The notes under the pieces were generated by a model. It was not told the DNA's origin and ran no database searches. It was given only the letters and a program-made list of their open reading frames with translations. Made by a program: the position numbers and the translations under genes. This document shows positions 58,146 to 64,000 of a stretch of DNA of 64,000 bases, in pieces. Numbering within the stretch: position 1 is the first letter of the stretch; every line of letters starts with the position of its first letter. Source of the DNA: Hyphomicrobiales bacterium (GTDB lineage Bacteria > Pseudomonadota > Alphaproteobacteria > Rhizobiales > Beijerinckiaceae); the NCBI GenBank assembly GCA_947455725.1, contig CANGPL010000005.1, positions 1 to 64,000 of the forward strand. The letters are read 5' to 3'.

Positions 58146-58784
58146 ATGAAGCGGACCAAGAACCCTCGTCCTTCGCCACCCTTACCGCCGCATGCGCGCG
58201 CTATGCGGATAGGCCTGTTGGGCGGTTCGTTTAACCCGCCTCACGCCGCCCATCGGATGATCAGCCTTATGGCCTTGAAGCGATTGGGGCTTGATCAGGT
58301 CTGGTGGCTTGTTACCCCCGGCAATCCGCTGAAAGACAATTCGGCCTTACCCGATCCGTCCGCGCGGCAAGCACAGGCCGTCGAAATGGCCAATCACCCG
58401 CGAATCAAGGTGAGTCTCCTCGAGGATGCAATTGGCACGCGATACACCTATGACACGCTCGCTTGGTTGAAAGCGCGTTATCCCTCGGTGCATTTTGTCT
58501 GGCTGATGGGGGCGGATAATTTGGCTGGCTTTCATCGCTGGGCGCGTTGGCGCGATATTATGACCATGCTGCCAATTGCCATTTTTGATCGTCCGGGCTC
58601 GACTTTTTCCGCTTCCCGAGCGCATGCGGCCTTGGCTTTTACCCGATTTCGTCACCCGGAGCATACAGCCAAACACCTTGTGCTTGGCAAAGGGCCAGCT
58701 TGGATTTTCTTTCATGGTCGCCGCTCGGGTCTCTCCTCAACCCAATTACGCGACCGTCATAAAAACATCCGTAATCAGGATTAG
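58146..58784 (+). CDS. nadD: Nicotinate-nucleotide adenylyltransferase
   Basis: Makes nicotinate adenine dinucleotide in NAD synthesis (212 aa). GLLGGSFNPPHAAHRMIS starts the nucleotidyltransferase fold; the HxGH motif is HAAH here, with Ala in place of Gly. WWLVTPGNPLKDN, LMGADNLAGFHRWARWRDI and SSTQLRDR are conserved NadD blocks. An ATG at 58203 would remove a 19-residue proline-rich leader; such leaders occur in rhizobial NadD, so the longer form is kept. Upstream of rsfS, a common arrangement. Confidence 0.93.
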   Translation: MKRTKNPRPSPPLPPHARAMRIGLLGGSFNPPHAAHRMISLMALKRLGLDQVWWLVTPGNPLKDNSALPDPSARQAQAVEMANHPRIKVSLLEDAIGTRYTYDTLAWLKARYPSVHFVWLMGADNLAGFHRWARWRDIMTMLPIAIFDRPGSTFSASRAHAALAFTRFRHPEHTAKHLVLGKGPAWIFFHGRRSGLSSTQLRDRHKNIRNQD

Positions 58785-58938
58785 GTTGAAAATCGGAGCC
58801 GGATCAGGCATCATCCTTTTGTCCTGATAATGGGATTAAACCTCGAAGGTGACGACACTGACACAACAGATTTCGCGTGCCGCGACAACGACGTCCCGGC
58901 CCTCCGCCATCGCCGCCAAGCCGGCTGAACGGAGCGAC

Positions 58939-59271
58939 ATGCTGTCAAGCATTCTTGAAACACTTGACGATGCGAAGGCCGAACAAACGGTCGTTATTGA
59001 TCTGACAGGCAAGACCACACTCGCAGACGCCATGGTGATCACCACGGGTCGCGTGAATCGTCATGTCAGCGCAATTTCTGACCAGGTCATCGAAATGCTG
59101 AAGCAAAAGGGCCATACCGGCCTTCGCGTGGAAGGGCAGCCGCATTGTGACTGGGTTCTCATTGATGCCGGTGATGTAATCTTGCACGTGTTCCGCCCTG
59201 AAGTTCGTAGCTTCTATAATCTCGAAAAGATGTGGGGCTCCGATCGTCCCGCTGAGCGCGGCGTTTCTTGA
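58939..59271 (+). CDS. rsfS: Ribosomal silencing factor RsfS
   Basis: Binds ribosomal protein L14 and blocks subunit joining in starvation (110 aa with this start). Core blocks: AEQTVVIDLTGKTTLADAMV, VITTGRVNRHVSAISDQVIE, EGQPHCDWVLIDAGDVILHV and FRPEVRSFYNLEKMW. ATG 58939 has GGAG directly upstream and gives the usual family length. An in-frame GTG at 58849 would add 30 low-complexity residues and has no spaced SD. Followed by rlmH 10 bp later. Confidence 0.92.
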   Translation: MLSSILETLDDAKAEQTVVIDLTGKTTLADAMVITTGRVNRHVSAISDQVIEMLKQKGHTGLRVEGQPHCDWVLIDAGDVILHVFRPEVRSFYNLEKMWGSDRPAERGVS

Positions 59272-59281
59272 TCGTTTCACT

Positions 59282-59761
59282 GTGAAGATTACGCTCCTTG
59301 CCGTTGGTCGATTAAAAGAAGGGCCGGAGCGCGCTTTAGTGGTCCGGTATCTCGAGCGCTCTCGCGATCTTGGAAAAGCGCTTGGCTTTACGGGATTTGA
59401 CGTTGTCGAACTTCCCGAAAGCCGTGCCACACGGGCTGATGATCGGAAGATCGAAGAGGGCCGCTCGCTCGTAACGCGTCTTGAGGGGATGGCGCATATT
59501 GCGCTCGACGAGACGGGCCAATCTCCGACAAGCGAAGAATTTGCGCGGTGGAACGCGAAATTACGCGATAGTGGCACAAGAAATGTTGCCTTTGTAATCG
59601 GCGGGGCCGACGGGCTCGATCCGATGGTCGCCAATACCGCGCAATACAAGCTCGCATTTGGAGCGATGACTTTGCCACACCAACTTGCTCGAATCGTCCT
59701 ATCGGAACAATTGTATCGCGCCATGACGCTTTTGGCTGGCCATCCCTATCATCGCCCTTGA
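59282..59761 (+). CDS. rlmH: 23S rRNA pseudouridine-1915 N3-methyltransferase RlmH
   Basis: SPOUT methyltransferase (159 aa) acting on helix 69 of assembled ribosomes. KITLLAVGRLKEGPERALVV opens it. VAFVIGGADGLDPMVAN carries the SAM-binding glycine loop, and the C-terminus ends EQLYRAMTLLAGHPYHRP; the Y-H-x-P ending is typical. GTG start. It forms a run with rsfS and envC, as in other alphaproteobacteria. Confidence 0.95.
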   Translation: MKITLLAVGRLKEGPERALVVRYLERSRDLGKALGFTGFDVVELPESRATRADDRKIEEGRSLVTRLEGMAHIALDETGQSPTSEEFARWNAKLRDSGTRNVAFVIGGADGLDPMVANTAQYKLAFGAMTLPHQLARIVLSEQLYRAMTLLAGHPYHRP

Positions 59762-59778
59762 GTGGAACGAACGCAGGC

Positions 59779-61146
59779 ATGATCTCTTTTCGAACCATGC
59801 TTATTGTGGGGTCAGTCCTTTCAGCCGCGCTTTTCTCGATGGATTCTTGGGCGCAGACGCAAACGCCTGCTAACCCATCGGCTGCAACGATTTCAGCCGC
59901 CGATACAGCCTCACGTAAGCTTGAACTCGACGAGACGGAACGTCTTTTGGCAAACGGTGCCGAAGACCGAGCCAAGCTTGCCGCCGAAATCGAAACCTTA
60001 CGTTCTGATCGTGCGCGCTTGAGCCAAAGAATGATTGAAACGGCCGATCGCATCAGAGCAACCGAATTACGCATTGGTGCGGTTGAAGATCGACTCGCGA
60101 CGCTCAAGGACTCGGAGGCTAAAGCGCGGGCTTCGCTCGAAAGTCGGCGTGCCGTTGTCATCGATGTGTTGGCCGCCCTGCAGCGGGTTGGCGCTACGCC
60201 GCCGCCTTTGCTGTTTGCTGATCCCGATTCCATCCTTGATACGGTGAGGAGCAGCATTCTCCTTGGTTCCGTTGTACCGGAACTAAAAGGCGAGACGGAC
60301 GCTTTATTGGCTGATCTTTCAGCCATTGAACGCATCAGACAGACGGCTGCGGCAGAACGTGACGCCTTGGCAAAGGATATATCGAGCCTGGTTCGGGATC
60401 GCCAAGATATCGAGCTTCTGGTCTCTGCGCGACAAAAAGACATTGCCGGCGCGGAGAGCAAAGCCAATGAACAAGCCGCTCAAGCGGCGGCTTTAGCAGC
60501 GAAAAGTCAAACCTTGAAGGACTTGATCGGCCGGGTCGAAGGCGAAGTCGATAGCGTGTCGAAGGCCGCGCGGGATGCCAATTCGGCTTCAGCCAAAAAT
60601 GAAGAAGACGCTAAATCGGCCAATGACCCGGCGGCGAAAGATGCGCGCAATCGGTTCGCGGCCTTGGCCTTTCGCGACCCCTCGCGTCTCGCGCCTAAAG
60701 TCTCGTTTGGTGAATTAAAGGGCCTTTTGCCGCAGCCCGTGAATGGCAGCTTGGTGAATGGATTTAATAAGCGCGACACCTTGGGTGGGATGACCAAAGG
60801 CATTTCGCTTGCAACCCGCCCGAATGCGATTGTTTCCGCCCCTTCCGACGGTTGGGTTTCTTATGCCGGCCCATTTCGTACCTATGGTCAACTCTTGATC
60901 CTAAATGTGGGCGGGGGGTATTATATCTTGCTTGCAGGCATGGACCGGATCAGCGTAAGTCTCGGTCAGTTCGTTCTCGCCGGTGAGCCGGTCGCGACGA
61001 TGGGTGATCCTCAAAAAGATAGTTCAGGGCAACCATCTTCCGATAAGCGAGTTCCGACCTTATATATAGAGTTCCGAAAAGACGGGACACCAATTGATCC
61101 GACGCCTTGGTGGGCTTCGGGCTCGAATGAGAAAGTTCGTGGATGA
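59779..61146 (+). CDS. envC: Murein hydrolase activator EnvC-like protein (degenerate LytM)
   Basis: Periplasmic coiled-coil protein (455 aa) expected to activate cell-wall amidases under FtsEX control. A signal peptide (IVGSVLSAALFSMDSWAQ) is followed by long coiled coils (residues about 40-270, e.g. AEIETLRSDRARLSQRMIET). The C-terminal LytM/M23 domain (GSLVNGFNKRDTLGGMTKGI to LYIEFRKDGTPIDPTPWW) lacks the H-x-H and other zinc ligands of active peptidases: the segment reads YYILLAGMDRIS. ATG 59779 is preferred over TTG 59758. The stop overlaps ctpA. Confidence 0.9.
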   Translation: MISFRTMLIVGSVLSAALFSMDSWAQTQTPANPSAATISAADTASRKLELDETERLLANGAEDRAKLAAEIETLRSDRARLSQRMIETADRIRATELRIGAVEDRLATLKDSEAKARASLESRRAVVIDVLAALQRVGATPPPLLFADPDSILDTVRSSILLGSVVPELKGETDALLADLSAIERIRQTAAAERDALAKDISSLVRDRQDIELLVSARQKDIAGAESKANEQAAQAAALAAKSQTLKDLIGRVEGEVDSVSKAARDANSASAKNEEDAKSANDPAAKDARNRFAALAFRDPSRLAPKVSFGELKGLLPQPVNGSLVNGFNKRDTLGGMTKGISLATRPNAIVSAPSDGWVSYAGPFRTYGQLLILNVGGGYYILLAGMDRISVSLGQFVLAGEPVATMGDPQKDSSGQPSSDKRVPTLYIEFRKDGTPIDPTPWWASGSNEKVRG

Positions 61147-62468
61147 TGCGTAAGCTGACCTATCTTCTGACTGGCGCCGTCTTTGGCGGGGGCCTCGTTG
61201 CGTTTGCCTTCCAAGGCTTACCTCTTGGCTCGGTGAGCGCGGTAGCCGCTGGTTCAGAAACCTATCGCCAGCTTAATCTTTTCGGCGATGTCTTCGAAAA
61301 AATCCGCACCGATTACGTCGAAAAGCCGGATGATGCGAAATTGGTCGAATCCGCCATTAGCGGCATGTTGGCAGGCCTTGATCCGCATTCGAGCTATATG
61401 GATCCAAAGAGTTTCAAGGATATGCAGGTCCAGACCAAAGGTGAATTTGGTGGGCTTGGCATCGAAGTGACCCAAGAAGATGGCTATGTGAAGGTTGTCA
61501 CACCAATCGACGATACGCCCGCATCGCGCGCTGGCCTTTTGGCAGGTGATTTGATCGTCGCCATTGATGGTGACGCCGTACAGGGTCTCACGCTCAATCA
61601 AGCCGTCGATAAGATGCGCGGTCCGGTTAAAAGCCCTGTCGTGTTGAAAATCAGCCGCAAGGGTAAAGCCGATTCCTTTGACGTGACCTTGGTTCGCGAA
61701 GTCATCAAGATTTCCTCGGTCAAGCCACGCAATGAAGGCGATGTCGGCTATATCCGGATTACGCAATTCACCGAGAAGACCTTCGATGGTCTAAAGGCCG
61801 CACTCGACCAGTTCTCCCGTGACATTCCGGCTGACAAGCTGAAGGGCTATGTTGTCGATCTTCGTAACGATCCGGGTGGCTTGCTCGATCAGGCAATTGC
61901 CGTGTCGGATGCGTTCCTTGAGCGCGGCGAGATTGTCTCGACCCGCGGCCGTAATGCAGACGATGCGCAGCGTTATATGGCGCGTTCTGGTGATCTTACC
62001 AATGGCAAGCCTTTGGTCGTGCTCATCAATGGTGGCTCGGCCTCCGCGTCTGAGATTGTTGCAGGCGCCTTGCAAGACCATAAACGAGCAACGATCATTG
62101 GAACCCGCTCTTTCGGTAAAGGCTCCGTTCAGACGATTATTCCGTTGGGAGCGAATGGTGCGTTGCGGCTAACAACCGCGCGCTATTACACGCCATCGGG
62201 CCGTTCGATCCAAGCCAAGGGCATTGACCCCGACATCCAGGTCCTGCCGGATGTTCCGGATGAGTTTAAGGGCAAGGATGAAACGAAGGGCGAAGCCGCG
62301 CTTAAGGGCCATTTAAAGAATGGCGATAATGAGCAAGGTGGCTCCTCGGCCTATGTTCCGCTCGATCCAAAGCAAGACAAGCAGCTAAATTACGCGCTTG
62401 ATTTGCTCCGCGGCCTGAAAAACGCCGATGCGGCTGTCAAAGATAATTCAAATTCGACAGCCAATTAA
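61143..62468 (+). CDS. ctpA: Carboxy-terminal processing protease CtpA (S41)
   Basis: Periplasmic serine protease (441 aa) with an N-terminal membrane or signal segment. LAGLDPHSSYMDPKSFKDMQ starts the cap. The PDZ domain spans about residues 100-170 (GGLGIEVTQEDGYVKVVTPI). The catalytic Ser301 lies in GGSASASE and Lys326 in SFGKGSVQTIIPLG. It often processes penicillin-binding or cell-wall enzymes, which fits its coupling to envC (four-base overlap). The last 50 residues are hydrophilic and rich in Lys and Asp. Confidence 0.95.
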   Translation: MMRKLTYLLTGAVFGGGLVAFAFQGLPLGSVSAVAAGSETYRQLNLFGDVFEKIRTDYVEKPDDAKLVESAISGMLAGLDPHSSYMDPKSFKDMQVQTKGEFGGLGIEVTQEDGYVKVVTPIDDTPASRAGLLAGDLIVAIDGDAVQGLTLNQAVDKMRGPVKSPVVLKISRKGKADSFDVTLVREVIKISSVKPRNEGDVGYIRITQFTEKTFDGLKAALDQFSRDIPADKLKGYVVDLRNDPGGLLDQAIAVSDAFLERGEIVSTRGRNADDAQRYMARSGDLTNGKPLVVLINGGSASASEIVAGALQDHKRATIIGTRSFGKGSVQTIIPLGANGALRLTTARYYTPSGRSIQAKGIDPDIQVLPDVPDEFKGKDETKGEAALKGHLKNGDNEQGGSSAYVPLDPKQDKQLNYALDLLRGLKNADAAVKDNSNSTAN

Positions 62469-62484
62469 GGGAATTAAATGAGGC

Positions 62485-62510
62485 AAGCAGCGCTTTAATC
62501 AGCGCTGCTT
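62485..62510 (+). terminator. Hairpin after ctpA, possible terminator
   Basis: Perfect 10-bp stem AAGCAGCGCT/AGCGCTGCTT with loop TTAATC, 16 bases after the ctpA stop. The following bases (TAACC) lack a proper T-tract, so termination may be weak. A second hairpin with a T-tract follows at 62539. Confidence 0.55.
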
Positions 62511-62538
62511 TAACCATAAATTCGCAGTTATTGCTTAG

Positions 62539-62572
62539 CCTCACCATCCGGTAACGATGGTGAGGATTTTTT
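62539..62572 (+). promoter_or_regulatory. Hairpin with T-tract covering the SD of the deacetylase gene
   Basis: CCTCACCATC (62539-62548) pairs perfectly with GATGGTGAGG (62556-62565), loop CGGTAAC, followed by A and six T up to the ATG at 62573. The GAGG in the right arm is also the SD, 7 bases from the start codon. The structure looks like an intrinsic terminator and would hide the SD when folded. Confidence 0.65.
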
Positions 62573-63568
62573 ATGACCGTGATCGCCGCACAGGATGAGC
62601 CGCTGCCACAAATGGCTCGCAGGCTTCCAAAATCGATCCTCTTCATCGCGGCTTTAACAATTGGCTTGATCGCTATCCTATTGGGCGGTGCATATTTCTG
62701 GCGGTGGCACTCTTCGTCGCCCGAAGCCGTTGTTGAAATCGTCTGGCCTAATTCGGCCTCAACACCAGCCGTTGAAGCAAAGCCTGCGTATCAGCCTAAA
62801 AATGGGCGCGGCCTGCAACCGGCCCCCGACCCGCGTCTTGTCGATCCTCATTCGGCCGGTCTATTGCCCAAAATAGCCGAAGACGGCACCCGTCCGTTGG
62901 ATCTTTATGCGCGGCCCTTGGCGCCTGCATCCGGTGCGTTAGCAGATGCTCCCCGCATTGCCATCCTTTTGACCGGTGCCGGTATAGGGCAACTGACAAC
63001 GGTTGAAGCGATGGTCAAATTGCCAACCAATATCTCCTTCGCGCTCTCGCCCTATAGTTCCGATCTTGTCCGCCAAGCCGCCGATATTCGCAGCGAGGGG
63101 CATGAGGTGATGCTGGATCTTCCCATTCGCGATCCGGATGGCCCGCCGGGAGGTGCCGGACCAAGGGCGTTATCGGATACGGCCGATATCGACGAGAACC
63201 AGCAGCGACTTTTCTGGTCCATGGCTCGATTTCCGGGATATTTTGGTGTCTCGGCTCCGCTAACCGGACGCATTTCGATGAGCGGTCCCGCTCGCACCGC
63301 TCTGGCTGAAATTCAAAACCGTGGACTAGGCCTCATGGATTATGCCGCAGAGGAGCAATCGATCATCTTGGATAAAGAGATGAAAGCGTCAGCCATTGAT
63401 GAAGCGCTGCAACGCCTTGAACAAAAGGCCAATAAGAGAGGCATGGCTATTGGGGTTGCAGGAACAACACCACTCGCGATAGACCGATTAAAGAATTGGA
63501 GCGCGGGGCTTGCTTCACGCGGCATTCGTTTGGTGCCGGTGAGTGCGCTGTTGCATGCGGATGGTTAA
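62573..63568 (+). CDS. Divergent polysaccharide deacetylase family protein
   Basis: Membrane-anchored periplasmic protein (331 aa). One N-terminal helix (about residues 22-42, [20 protein letters not shown]) and a proline-rich linker precede the YibQ/DUF610 domain. That contains [51 protein letters not shown], and [15 protein letters not shown]. Family members sit beside envC and ctpA in proteobacteria. They resemble polysaccharide deacetylases, but activity is mostly unproven; a role in cell-wall remodelling is inferred. Confidence 0.87.
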   Translation: MTVIAAQDEPLPQMARRLPKSILFIAALTIGLIAILLGGAYFWRWHSSSPEAVVEIVWPNSASTPAVEAKPAYQPKNGRGLQPAPDPRLVDPHSAGLLPKIAEDGTRPLDLYARPLAPASGALADAPRIAILLTGAGIGQLTTVEAMVKLPTNISFALSPYSSDLVRQAADIRSEGHEVMLDLPIRDPDGPPGGAGPRALSDTADIDENQQRLFWSMARFPGYFGVSAPLTGRISMSGPARTALAEIQNRGLGLMDYAAEEQSIILDKEMKASAIDEALQRLEQKANKRGMAIGVAGTTPLAIDRLKNWSAGLASRGIRLVPVSALLHADG

Positions 63569-63573
63569 TCGAA

Positions 63574-64000
63574 ATGCGTCATGAGGATCTGCCCTATCGC
63601 CAGAATGTCGGCATTATGCTGCTCAACCGTGACAATCTTGTCTTTGTAGGCAGCCGCAGAGCAGAAGCAGGCCCCGAACATGTCGATGCGTCGCACAGCT
63701 GGCAGATGCCGCAAGGTGGCATTGACCCGGGCGAAGATCCTTATCCCGCCGCTTTGCGCGAATTAGCGGAAGAGACGGGTGTCACAAGCGTGTCGCTTCT
63801 AGCGGAAGCACCGCATTGGCTTACTTACGATTTGCCGCCTGCTGTCGCAAAAGAAGCCTGGAAGGGAAAATATCGCGGTCAGACACAAAAATGGTTTGCC
63901 TTTCGGTTTGAAGGCGATGATCGCGAAATTAATATTTTGGAACCACCCGGCGGGCATAAGCCCGAATTCGCACATTGGCGGTGGGTCCCCATGCGCGATC
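63574..64000 (+). CDS. rppH: RNA pyrophosphohydrolase RppH (partial, 3' end outside window)
   Basis: First 142 codons of a Nudix hydrolase that removes pyrophosphate from mRNA 5' ends. [19 protein letters not shown] is the N-terminus, then [20 protein letters not shown] and RELAEETG form the Nudix box (GGx5Ex7REUxEE). [20 protein letters not shown] is also characteristic of RppH. It begins 5 bases after the deacetylase stop, continuing the alphaproteobacterial ctpA-deacetylase-rppH order. The missing part is expected to be short. Confidence 0.93.
   Translation, partial: MRHEDLPYRQNVGIMLLNRDNLVFVGSRRAEAGPEHVDASHSWQMPQGGIDPGEDPYPAALRELAEETGVTSVSLLAEAPHWLTYDLPPAVAKEAWKGKYRGQTQKWFAFRFEGDDREINILEPPGGHKPEFAHWRWVPMRD

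Overview
The window is chromosomal DNA from an alphaproteobacterium, most likely of the Rhizobiales/Hyphomicrobiales. The evidence is gene order typical of that group: mdh-sucCD-sucAB-lpd, the hemY-mic60-hemD-hemC block divergent from tsaD-gpsA, the rsfS-rlmH-envC-ctpA-deacetylase-rppH block, a zinc-ribbon gene divergent from ftsEX, and a FrcRBCAK-type sugar uptake cluster. Base composition is moderate and shifts locally: zapE is GC-rich, while the DNA before mdh is very AT-rich. The species cannot be named from the sequence.

Layout. 1-1515: a truncated MAPEG gene and zapE. 1516-7349: an accessory block with palindromic repeats, a 64-codon ORF, an MmeI-type fused restriction-modification gene carrying an in-frame hairpin-rich insertion, an Nramp-related transporter with altered metal-site motifs, and a divergent TetR regulator. 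It separates zapE from mdh, which are neighbours in many relatives. 7350-16109: a compact TCA-cycle operon encoding malate dehydrogenase, succinyl-CoA synthetase and the whole 2-oxoglutarate dehydrogenase complex. 16208-25791: housekeeping genes (LysE exporter, FAH hydrolase, YciB, CcmCDG cytochrome c maturation, PurH, heparinase-like protein, RsmB, an SdhAF4-like protein) and a carbonic-anhydrase fold protein that has lost two of three zinc ligands. 25926-29675: a complete Mla phospholipid-transport operon, mlaF-E-D-A-C-B.

29692-39876: a sugar cluster. A ROK repressor (frcR) diverges from frcB-frcC-frcA-frcK, followed in the same direction by an aldo/keto reductase, an SGNH esterase, a Bcr/CflA-type MFS exporter, a class I aldolase-like protein and a PfkB kinase. 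A perfect 33-bp palindrome lies between frcR and frcB and is the likely repressor operator. This region is the best candidate for an uncharacterised catabolic pathway. 39891-39966: tRNA-Thr(CGU). 40042-44303: heme synthesis with the bacterial Mic60 homologue. 44458-52440: tsaD, gpsA, an EVE-domain protein, a hydrolase, acs, manC and a class I amidotransferase. 52446-64000: hpt, a zinc-ribbon protein, ftsEX, plsC, an MsbA-like exporter, nadD, rsfS, rlmH, envC, ctpA, a divergent polysaccharide deacetylase and a truncated rppH.

No CRISPR array, integrase, transposase, rRNA or prophage was seen. Start codons were reassigned in several genes from Shine-Dalgarno (SD) spacing and family N-termini, as noted per entry. 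Functional calls rest on motif recognition by eye; no database search was run.
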